A DNA stretch of 5,198 nucleotides from Chlorobium sp. Lineage in GTDB: Bacteria > Bacteroidota > Chlorobiia > Chlorobiales > Chlorobiaceae. Within the stretch, counting starts at the first letter, position 1, and each line of letters opens with the position of its first letter. Below the pieces are notes generated by a model that saw nothing but the letters and a program-made list of their open reading frames with translations, ran no database searches and had not been told where the DNA came from. The position numbers and the translations under genes are program-made. The stretch covers positions 1 through 5,198 of the forward strand of contig JAPHUN010000096.1 in assembly GCA_026193435.1 (NCBI GenBank), written 5' to 3'. Shown here piece after piece: positions 1 to 4,848 of the stretch.

Positions 1-1
1 T

Positions 2-1276
2 GATCTTCGAGATGAAATTATGCCTAATAACATCATTTTGATAGGCCCTACGGGTGTCGGTAAAACCGAGATAGCCCGCAGGCTCGCGAAGTTGGCTAAT
101 GCTCCGTTTGTCAAGGTTGAGGCGTCAAAATTTACTGAAGTCGGTTATGTGGGGCGTGATGTTGAATCGATGATCCGCGATCTTACCGATCAGGCGGTAA
201 GTATGGTCAGGAGTGAGAAATCCGAGGAGGTAAAGGAAAAAGCAGCACTTCTCGCTGAAGAGCGACTGCTGGATATTCTGTTGCCTTCGGTGCCCGGTTC
301 AGCCTTTGACAGCAATACCGAAGATGAAGAGATTACGTCCACTGAAGAGGCGAGTGATGCCGATATTGAAAAAGCGGTCAACAGAAAAAGCAGGGAGAAA
401 ATGCTTGAAAGGCTGCGCTCAGGAAGAATGGAAGACCGGCAGATAGAGATGGAACTGAGCAGTGACTCACAGGGAGGGATGATGCAGATATTCGGTCCTA
501 TGGGTCAGATGGAAGAACTTGGAGGAATTATGCAGGACCTGATGAGCGGCCTCCCGAAAAAACGCAAGAACAGAAGAGTGACCATTGCCGAGGCCAGAAA
601 GCTGCTTGAACAGGAAGAGGTGCAAAAGCTCATTGACATGGATGCCGTTATCAAGGAGGCTGTAAGAAAGGTCGAAGAGTCCGGTATTGTGTTTATCGAT
701 GAGATCGATAAAATTGCAGCCCCGACAACCGGAAGCGGCGGAAAGGGCCCGGATGTGAGCAGGGAAGGGGTGCAACGGGATCTGCTGCCGATTGTCGAGG
801 GATCCAATGTCGCCACCAAGCACGGCATGGTGAAAACCGATCACGTGCTGTTCATCGCTTCCGGCGCGTTTCATGTTGCCAAACCCTCGGATCTTATTCC
901 CGAGCTTCAGGGCCGATTTCCCATTCGTGTTGAACTGAAAAGCCTTACGGAAGAAGATTTCTATAAAATACTTACCCAGCCGAAAAACGCACTGATCAAA
1001 CAGTACAAGGCCCTACTCATGACTGAAGGCGTAGCGCTTGAATTCAGCGATGAAGCAATAGTGGAAATTGCCGCAATAGCCGCACAGGTGAACGAGTCTG
1101 TCGAGAATATCGGTGCAAGAAGACTGCACACCATAATGACCAATTTGCTTGAGGAACTGATGTTCTCAATCCCTGAAAAGCACAGCAATGAAAAAATCGA
1201 TATTGACAAAAACATGGTCAATGAGAAGCTGAGCAAGATCATTACCGACAGGGATTTGAGTCAGTATATTCTTTAG
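2..1276 (+). CDS. hslU: ATP-dependent protease ATPase subunit HslU (5'-truncated by window edge)
   Basis: HslU is the AAA+ unfoldase that docks on the HslV peptidase in the cytoplasm, where it unfolds and feeds protein substrates. The frame is open from base 2, so the N-terminal segment before the P-loop is missing (roughly 55-60 residues judged from E. coli HslU). Counting from the Met at position 20: Walker A GPTGVGKT is at residues 9-16, the pore-loop GYVG at 42-45, and the intermediate (I) domain at about 90-215. Walker B VFIDE is at 224-228, the arginine-finger region GRFP at 298-301, and the sensor-2 motif GARRLH at 365-370. The protein ends in DLSQYIL, matching the conserved C-terminal tail that inserts into HslV. 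The I domain has an acidic stretch (about 92-115) and a Met/Gly-rich segment (about 149-178), both variable parts of the family. HslV would be expected upstream, outside the window. The family assignment is secure. The ATG at 20 is internal and not the true start. Confidence 0.97.
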   Translation, partial: DLRDEIMPNNIILIGPTGVGKTEIARRLAKLANAPFVKVEASKFTEVGYVGRDVESMIRDLTDQAVSMVRSEKSEEVKEKAALLAEERLLDILLPSVPGSAFDSNTEDEEITSTEEASDADIEKAVNRKSREKMLERLRSGRMEDRQIEMELSSDSQGGMMQIFGPMGQMEELGGIMQDLMSGLPKKRKNRRVTIAEARKLLEQEEVQKLIDMDAVIKEAVRKVEESGIVFIDEIDKIAAPTTGSGGKGPDVSREGVQRDLLPIVEGSNVATKHGMVKTDHVLFIASGAFHVAKPSDLIPELQGRFPIRVELKSLTEEDFYKILTQPKNALIKQYKALLMTEGVALEFSDEAIVEIAAIAAQVNESVENIGARRLHTIMTNLLEELMFSIPEKHSNEKIDIDKNMVNEKLSKIITDRDLSQYIL

Positions 1277-1358
1277 GGAATAGGGAGAAATGAATAATGA
1301 CTAATGAATAGTGAATAATGACTGGTAACTGGTAACTGGTGAATAGGGAATAGGGAAT
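1275..1358. repeat. Degenerate heptanucleotide tandem tract, 12 units
   Basis: Starting at the AG of the hslU stop codon, the sequence reads as twelve consecutive 7-mers without a register break: agggaat, agggaga, aatgaat, aatgact, aatgaat, agtgaat, aatgact, ggtaact, ggtaact, ggtgaat, agggaat, agggaat. The common form is roughly RRKRAMT. The tract is 84 bp long and passes directly into purine-rich GAG-type DNA. Heptanucleotide arrays of this kind resemble the STRR repeats described in cyanobacteria. Its function is unknown. The opposite strand gives a spurious Tyr/Ser/Leu-rich reading frame. Confidence 0.8.
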
Positions 1359-1454
1359 GGGCGAGAGAGCGAGAGGGAGAAAGGGCGTAACCGATAGAAC
1401 AGTGACGAGAGAAGAGGGAAAAGAGAGTCGTGATAGGTAGGGGCGAATAATATT
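1359..1454. other. Purine-rich low-complexity intergenic DNA
   Basis: The + strand here is dominated by G and A in runs such as gcgagagagcgagaggga and gagaagagggaaaagaga, broken by a short mixed segment near 1386-1408. It follows the degenerate heptamer tract without a boundary and may be a more decayed continuation, but I could not keep a 7-bp register with confidence. There is no start codon plus ribosome binding site, no hairpin with a U run and no plausible protein. I see no rho-independent terminator for hslU here. Confidence 0.5.
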
Positions 1455-1520
1455 TCACTCAGGGGGCATGGCTTTTATTCTCTCCCAGTCTTCTTTGCTG
1501 ACCTGACCCGAAGATCCATT
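1455..1520 (-). pseudogene. Possible 3' scrap of a small gene (about 21 codons, no start)
   Basis: Read on the minus strand from 1520 to the TGA at 1455-1457, the frame gives a hydrophilic, protein-like C-terminus containing SKEDWERIKAMPPE. It has no start codon, and a TAA lies two codons upstream at a run of seven A residues, next to the REP-like element. The composition is much more protein-like than the heptamer-derived frames nearby, so I read it as a possible remnant of a gene end disrupted by repeat insertion. I do not recognise the parent family. Chance is a real alternative at this length. Confidence 0.25.
1460..1476 (+). repeat. Short direct repeat flanking the REPIN-like doublet, left copy
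   Basis: The left copy reads CAGGGGGCATGGCTTTT. A near-identical copy lies at 1704-1721, differing by one extra G and one G-to-A change. The pair lies on either side of the hairpin doublet, 79 bp before it and 73 bp after it. That symmetry hints that both belong to one larger repeated element, although a distance of over 200 bp makes a simple target-site duplication unlikely. Confidence 0.4.
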
Positions 1521-1538
1521 TTTTTACGTGAAACCGCA

Positions 1539-1630
1539 TGGATGCCGGATCAAGTCCGGCATGACTTCGTTCATATAGTTATTCCTGTTTCATTTTAGTA
1601 GTCATTCCCGTGCTTGACACGGGAATCCAG
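1539..1630. repeat. REPIN-like doublet: two inverted REP-type palindromes
   Basis: Two hairpin repeats of one family face each other. Copy 1 (1539-1565, +) has an 8-bp stem atgccgga/tccggcat (1542-1549 with 1555-1562) and loop tcaag. Copy 2 (1601-1630), read on the minus strand, has a 9-bp stem attcccgtg/cacgggaat (1604-1612 with 1618-1626) and the same loop, tcaag. Both start TGGAT and end ATGAC in their own orientation and differ only by compensated stem changes. A 35-bp spacer separates them. This inverted-pair layout matches REPINs, short non-autonomous elements mobilised in trans by a RAYT (REP-associated tyrosine) transposase. No such gene is in the window. Transcribed, the pair could also limit read-through or stabilise mRNA ends. 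Confidence 0.7.
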
Positions 1631-1703
1631 TGGTTCTGGATGGATACCGAAACCCTTGAAATCTAAGCATCTATTTCACACTGTGTAATAGTCGACGTTA
1701 TTA

Positions 1704-1721
1704 CAGGGGGGCATGACTTTT
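1704..1721 (+). repeat. Short direct repeat flanking the REPIN-like doublet, right copy
   Basis: The right copy reads CAGGGGGGCATGACTTTT and matches the left copy at 1460-1476 except for one added G and one transition. The sequence just before it (1681-1706) can fold into an imperfect hairpin, with ctg plus taata pairing to tatta plus cag around a gtcgac core. I assign it no function. Confidence 0.4.
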
Positions 1722-1750
1722 GCGGGGAAACCGGAATGATTATTTTCCCT

Positions 1751-1834
1751 AACGAATAACGAATAACGAATAACGAATAACGAATAACGAATAACGAATA
1801 ACGAATAACGAATAACGAATAACGAATAACGAAT
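1751..1834. repeat. Perfect heptanucleotide array (AACGAAT)x12
   Basis: Twelve uninterrupted identical copies of AACGAAT fill 84 bp, followed by AA plus a short A run and the ATG at 1843. No unit differs, which implies recent expansion or active slippage. The period of 7 is not a multiple of 3, and an in-frame TAA at 1834-1836 separates the array from the downstream gene. Any effect of copy number would therefore act through promoter spacing, leader length or mRNA structure rather than reading frame. The minus strand translates as a (YSLFVIR)n artefact. Confidence 0.95.
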
Positions 1835-1849
1835 AAAAAACTATGATAC

Positions 1850-1853
1850 AAGG
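1850..1853 (+). promoter_or_regulatory. Candidate Shine-Dalgarno for the BI-1 family gene
   Basis: AAGG lies 7 nt before the ATG at 1861. The other in-frame ATG (1843) is preceded only by the A run and heptamer array, with no purine-rich GG motif. This is the main reason to prefer 1861 as the start. Confidence 0.45.
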
Positions 1854-1860
1854 CAGTCAG

Positions 1861-2568
1861 ATGTCGCGTTCGGTGGGTGCGGTGAGCGCGTCACAGGTAA
1901 GTGTTGATGTGCAGACCAGGGTTATCAATCAGGTCTATACCTGGATGACACTCGGGCTCGCGTTGACCGCAACGGTAGGCTACTATACCGCTGAAAGTCA
2001 GATGCTGAGAAATTTGATATTTTCCAACGGCTTTGTCATGATCGGCCTGATAGTAGCTCAGCTGGGTATCGTGTTAGCGCTGAGCGCAGGTATCAACCGT
2101 TTATCCGGTTCGGCTGCAACAGGCCTGTTTATACTCTACTCGGGGCTGACCGGGCTTACCCTGTCGGCTGTTTTTCTGGTCTATACCTATTCGTCGATAG
2201 CAAGCACTTTTTTTGTGACTTCAGGAACATTTGCGGCTATGAGCGTTTTTGGCCACACAACAAAACGTGATCTGACAAAGATCGGCAGCATAGCGTTTAT
2301 GGCGCTCATCGGTATTATTCTTGCTTCAGTGGTCAACATGTTCATGCAGAATTCAATGCTTGAGCTCGGCATCAGTGTTATCGGTGTTCTTCTGTTTACC
2401 GCCCTGACGGCTTATGATGCCCAGCGAATAAAGGAGATGGCCGCGATGGTGACTGATGGCGAGTCTGAAGCCAAGGTTTCTGTCATGGGGGCTCTTTCGC
2501 TTTATCTGAATTTTATTAACCTCTTCCTGATGCTGCTCCGTTTTCTCGGGGTTGCGCGTGATGAATAA
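1861..2568 (+). CDS. Bax inhibitor-1/YccA family multipass membrane protein
   Basis: Numbering from the upstream ATG (1843), the protein has a hydrophilic N-terminus and then about seven membrane segments near 34-50, 63-83, 91-113, 118-137, 146-167, 174-191 and 218-236. Family hallmarks are the TFFVTSGTFAAMSVFG segment with TKRDLTKIGS after TM4, AYDAQRIKEM at the end of TM6, and GALSLYLNFINLFLMLLRFLG in the last helix. Bacterial members (YetJ, YbhL, YccA) include a pH-sensitive calcium leak channel (YetJ), and YccA interacts with FtsH. The role of this copy is unknown. D192 of the YDAQ motif is kept, but the second acidic residue of the pair is Asn223. I chose ATG 1861 (235 aa) for its AAGG. 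ATG 1843 (241 aa) is the alternative. The stop codon shares its last A with the next gene's ATG, suggesting co-transcription and coupling. Confidence 0.93.
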   Translation: MSRSVGAVSASQVSVDVQTRVINQVYTWMTLGLALTATVGYYTAESQMLRNLIFSNGFVMIGLIVAQLGIVLALSAGINRLSGSAATGLFILYSGLTGLTLSAVFLVYTYSSIASTFFVTSGTFAAMSVFGHTTKRDLTKIGSIAFMALIGIILASVVNMFMQNSMLELGISVIGVLLFTALTAYDAQRIKEMAAMVTDGESEAKVSVMGALSLYLNFINLFLMLLRFLGVARDE

Positions 2569-3023
2569 TGCAGCATATGAATAGCGTTTCAATTCTTGTG
2601 ATGAACGGTCCAAACCTTTCAAGGCTTGGCAAGCGGGAGCCTGAGGTTTACGGCAAGCGTACCCTGAATGATATCAATCGCGGGCTCACGGAATCATTTC
2701 CCGATGTCTCGTTTGAGTTTTTTCAGTCTGAAGATGAAGGAGCGCTTCTTGAAAAGCTGTTTCATTGCGAGGATCACGGGGGGTACAGAGGAGTGGTACT
2801 CAATGCCGGGGCGCTCACTCATTATTCCATTGCGTTAAGGGACGCTATCAGTGCTGTCAGCATTCCTGTTATCGAGGTGCATCTTTCAAATATTTACGCC
2901 CGTGAAGAATTTCGAAGAACGTCCGTTATTTCCGAGGTTTGTCAAGGGGTGATCAGCGGCTTTGGCCCAAACAGTTATCATCTCGGAGTAAGAGGGCTTC
3001 TGGTCATGCTGGAAGAATCCTGA
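2568..3023 (+). CDS. aroQ: Type II 3-dehydroquinate dehydratase
   Basis: This cytoplasmic shikimate-pathway enzyme converts 3-dehydroquinate to 3-dehydroshikimate and normally acts as a dodecamer. At 151 aa it has the usual length. Conserved parts are the NGPNL motif at residues 13-17, the flexible lid LGKREPEVYG with Arg23 and the catalytic Tyr28, and NAGALTHYS with Asn79 and His85. EVHLSN follows with the catalytic His105, then AREEFR with Arg112 and Arg116, and a final GVISGFG turn. All expected active-site residues are present. Minor deviations are QSEDEG where QSNxEG is usual and THYS where THTS is usual. The ATG at 2568 overlaps the BI-1 stop (TAATG) and lacks a clear ribosome binding site, pointing to translational coupling. 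ATG 2577 is a possible alternative start, three codons in. Confidence 0.96.
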   Translation: MQHMNSVSILVMNGPNLSRLGKREPEVYGKRTLNDINRGLTESFPDVSFEFFQSEDEGALLEKLFHCEDHGGYRGVVLNAGALTHYSIALRDAISAVSIPVIEVHLSNIYAREEFRRTSVISEVCQGVISGFGPNSYHLGVRGLLVMLEES

Positions 3024-3035
3024 TCGTTCAGGGCG

Positions 3036-3064
3036 AAAAATATTGAGAATCCGGAAATATTTTT
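3036..3064 (+). terminator. AT-only hairpin after aroQ, possible weak terminator
   Basis: The arms aaaaatatt (3036-3044) and aatattttt (3056-3064) form a 9-bp A/T stem around an 11-nt loop, 12 bp after the aroQ stop codon, with the T run in the right arm. There is no G/C in the stem, so it would be weak as an intrinsic terminator. The AT-rich block could equally serve as an upstream element for the next promoter. Confidence 0.3.
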
Positions 3065-3091
3065 TACTTTATGCTTATATAGCTATGTTAT
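3063..3091 (+). promoter_or_regulatory. Candidate sigma70-type promoter for the outer-membrane barrel gene
   Basis: TTTACT (3063-3068, -35) and TGTTAT (3086-3091, -10) are separated by 17 bp, each matching 4 of 6 consensus bases, within an AT-rich region. It would start transcription near 3098, giving a leader of about 90 nt. A separate promoter fits the 164-bp gap after aroQ. Confidence 0.4.
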
Positions 3092-3177
3092 GTACGATGG
3101 CACTATGAACGGAGAGTAACGTATACGCAGAATTATCAACGTGTTAACCGTTGTATGTCTGTGGTATTTTATTACTC

Positions 3178-3183
3178 AGGAGG
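3178..3183 (+). promoter_or_regulatory. Strong Shine-Dalgarno AGGAGG that decides the start at 3188
   Basis: AGGAGG lies 4 nt before the ATG at 3188. The longer in-frame start at 3155 has no ribosome binding site and would place eleven extra residues before a normal signal peptide, so 3188 is preferred. Confidence 0.8.
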
Positions 3184-3187
3184 CACT

Positions 3188-3796
3188 ATGATAATCAAGT
3201 ATTTTTCAGGCTTACTTTGTATCACACTTGTTCTTTTCTCTTCTTTTCCTCTTCTCGCAGGTTCGCCTTATGCAGGCCTTACTGTGGGGCTGGCGTATTT
3301 AAATGATTCAAGTCTCAAGGGTTCAAAAAACGGGGATTTGAGTTACGACGACGGAGAAGCATTCAGCTACGCTCATGGTCTGGATTTTGGTTGTTTCAGG
3401 ATGGAAGGCGAAATCGGTTATCAGAAAAATGATTTCGCGACCTATGAGCCCGGGGGTTTGAATGCCAGCGGGGATCTTTCCATACTTTCCCTTCTTGCAA
3501 ACGGCTATTATTATTGTGAAATTCCCAACACTTCAGTTATCCCTATTATCAGCGCAGGCGTTGGCGCAGCAAGCGTGGAATTAGAAGAAAAAGCCGATGA
3601 TTTCAGCGAAGATGATATCGTGCTTGCCTATCAGGTCGGGGCGGGTCTGGGTGTAAAGGTGTCTCCTGCTGTGACACTCAATGCCATGTATCGCTACTTT
3701 TCTACTCAGGACGCAAGTTTTCAGGAAGGAGGCAATGACATCAGGATGGATATTTCAAGCCATAATGTGCTTGTCGGTCTGAAGGTTAATTTTTAG
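3188..3796 (+). CDS. Small outer-membrane beta-barrel protein (porin-like, OmpA/opacity-type barrel)
   Basis: From ATG 3188 the product is 202 aa. Residues 1-24 form a signal peptide with a hydrophobic core and LLAG before a likely cleavage near 25-28. The mature part alternates short amphipathic strands and polar loops: SPYAGLTVGLAYL, LDFGCFRMEGEIGYQ, LSILSLLANGYYY, IPIISAGVGAASV, LAYQVGAGLGVKVSPAVTLNAMYRYF and finally HNVLVGLKVNF. The terminal Phe in such a strand is the classical BAM-recognition signal of outer-membrane barrels. Length and the MEGEIGYQ, AYQVGAGLG and MYRYF motifs fit the 8-stranded opacity/P44-Msp2-like barrel group. The mature protein has two cysteines (69 and 110) that could pair in the oxidising periplasm. 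The exact function is unknown and no enzymatic motif is seen. It converges with the TPR gene, with 11 bp between stop codons. Confidence 0.85.
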   Translation: MIIKYFSGLLCITLVLFSSFPLLAGSPYAGLTVGLAYLNDSSLKGSKNGDLSYDDGEAFSYAHGLDFGCFRMEGEIGYQKNDFATYEPGGLNASGDLSILSLLANGYYYCEIPNTSVIPIISAGVGAASVELEEKADDFSEDDIVLAYQVGAGLGVKVSPAVTLNAMYRYFSTQDASFQEGGNDIRMDISSHNVLVGLKVNF

Positions 3797-3807
3797 AGAG
3801 GGAGGGA

Positions 3808-4671
3808 TTACTCCTCAATCTTCTCAGAAATCTCTTCTATAAGGATCTTACTATTCTTGATTCTTCTTGTGTCACTTTTCATCAGAATCGGTTTTTTCAG
3901 GGCTTCGTTGAGTACCAACAGGGCATCCTCGTAGCGTTTGAGGTCTATATAGAGCTTCCCCAGTTCGTAATAATGGCGGATTACGCGAGGATTTGACGAG
4001 ATTGCCTTTTTAAACAGTATTTCAGCGTTTTCATAGCTTCCTTTCGGAAGTGAACCAAGAAACGTCTTGGCAAATACTTTTTCCATCCATCCCATACTGG
4101 CGATCTCGCGGTTGAATGATCCGAGGATCGAGAGCGCTATGTCGTCCTGAGGATTGAGTTCCAAAGCCCGGTCAAGCTCGCTTTTTATGATATTTGCACG
4201 CTTTATCTTTTCTCTTGGGCCTGCATTATCGGCTAAAACACCAAGTGAAGCCGCGAGCCAGGTGTGTCCCTCAGCAAGCTTGTCATTCAGTTGGATACTC
4301 CTTTCAGCGTATTCGACAGCGCGCTTCAAATATGGATGCCGATCCGCTGTGTGTTCGGGAGGGAGCGCTTCACCCATGCTTACGTAAAGACGAGCAAGTT
4401 TCCAGTATACAGCGGCGTTGTCGGGATTATCCTCAAGAAATGCGCGATAAAGAGTGTCAGCAGTCTCATAGTCCAGAGCATAAAAAGCATCATCGCCTTT
4501 TTCGAGGCCTTTAGTTGATTCTGATGAAACATGCTTTTTACCTGCGGAATAGGCATGAGCTTCATTTAGGGAGATTTGGCGGGACAGGCTCAGGTTATGG
4601 GATATGAGAATACTCAGAAAAAGAGTCAATACGATACCTGCCGGGATCGTTGTTTTATGGATCATAAACAC
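3808..4671 (-). CDS. Exported or membrane-anchored TPR protein resembling the RMDN/FAM82 family
   Basis: The product is 287 aa from a GTG at 4671, or 285 aa from ATG 4665. Neither start has a clear ribosome binding site. Residues 7-24 are a hydrophobic signal or anchor, with AHA-YS near 38-42 as a possible cleavage site, so the rest probably lies in the periplasm. TPR-like helix pairs follow at about 54-98, 115-146, 158-187 and 212-260. Besides generic TPR features (ALELNPQD at 169-176, YYELGKLYIDLKRYEDAL at 234-251), it has an order I associate with RMDN/FAM82 proteins. That order is EGHTWLAASLG (134-144), GPREKIKRANIIKSEL (151-166), a SILGSFNREIASMGWMEK segment, then LGSLPKGSYENAEILFKKAI (205-224). 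The C-terminus is a charged helix. The role is probably protein-protein scaffolding, with no partner evident. The RMDN link is from memory of the motif pattern. Confidence 0.85.
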   Translation of the reverse strand: MFMIHKTTIPAGIVLTLFLSILISHNLSLSRQISLNEAHAYSAGKKHVSSESTKGLEKGDDAFYALDYETADTLYRAFLEDNPDNAAVYWKLARLYVSMGEALPPEHTADRHPYLKRAVEYAERSIQLNDKLAEGHTWLAASLGVLADNAGPREKIKRANIIKSELDRALELNPQDDIALSILGSFNREIASMGWMEKVFAKTFLGSLPKGSYENAEILFKKAISSNPRVIRHYYELGKLYIDLKRYEDALLVLNEALKKPILMKSDTRRIKNSKILIEEISEKIEE

Positions 4672-4700
4672 GTGCTTTTTCTGTTTGCCCGGTTACCCTG

Positions 4701-4728
4701 ATCATATCAATATGTGGTCAACGCTCAA
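4701..4728 (-). promoter_or_regulatory. Candidate extended -10 promoter for the TPR gene
   Basis: On the minus strand TTGAGC (4728-4723, -35) is followed after 16 bp by TATGAT (4706-4701, 5 of 6 consensus), which carries the extended -10 TG one base upstream (TGATATGAT). Transcription would begin near 4694, leaving a leader of about 22-28 nt before the GTG/ATG start. This suggests that the TPR gene can be transcribed independently of the DoxX gene. Confidence 0.5.
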
Positions 4729-4789
4729 CATATAATATCTATTTAACCCCCAGGAGCGCTCTCAGGTGAACGGGTGCAACCATTAAAGT

Positions 4790-4848
4790 ATTTTAACTTT
4801 TAGTAAAACGTTTTAACGGGGTTGTATAGTTCCATGCTGTTTTAACGG
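4790..4848. repeat. Three TTTTAAC repeats with a TAAAACGTTTTA palindrome
   Basis: TTTTAAC occurs at 4791-4797, 4811-4817 and 4840-4846. The last two extend to the 10-bp repeat GTTTTAACGG (4810-4819 and 4839-4848). The middle copy forms half of a perfect 12-bp palindrome, TAAAACGTTTTA (4804-4815). The last copy contains the DoxX stop codon. The block lies just downstream of the DoxX gene and upstream of the TPR promoter. It could be a binding site for a dimeric regulator or a decayed terminator. No G/C-rich hairpin with a U run is seen. Confidence 0.45.

Noticed and set aside
1273..1458. Minus-strand open frame rich in Tyr, Ser, Leu and Pro
   Set aside because: It is the translation of the degenerate heptamer tract and purine-rich DNA. 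It shows the 7-residue rhythm of the repeat, has no ribosome binding site and no recognisable domain.
1656..1684. TTGAAA as a -35 box for the BI-1 gene
   Set aside because: At 17-18 bp spacing the -10 position reads CACTGT or ACTGTG, too far from TATAAT. I could not support any promoter in 1631-1842.
1663..1851. Minus-strand open frame with four YSLFVIR repeats
   Set aside because: A 7-bp repeat gives a 7-residue protein repeat in any open frame. This is a by-product of (AACGAAT)12, not a protein gene.
3155..3187. Upstream start for the barrel protein (11 extra residues)
   Set aside because: It lacks a ribosome binding site, and the AGGAGG at 3178-3183 points to ATG 3188, which begins a normal signal peptide.
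3797..3815. GGAG/CTCC mini-hairpin between the convergent barrel and TPR genes as a shared terminator
   Set aside because: The stem is only 4 bp and no U run follows on either strand, so it cannot be supported as an intrinsic terminator.
4154..4518. Plus-strand open frames opposite the TPR gene
   Set aside because: They are antisense shadows of a clearly protein-like minus-strand gene and show no ribosome binding sites or domains.
4754..4761. GAGCGCTC palindrome region as a DoxX terminator
   Set aside because: The perfect part is only 8 bp with no room for a loop, the extension is imperfect, and no T run follows in the transcript direction.
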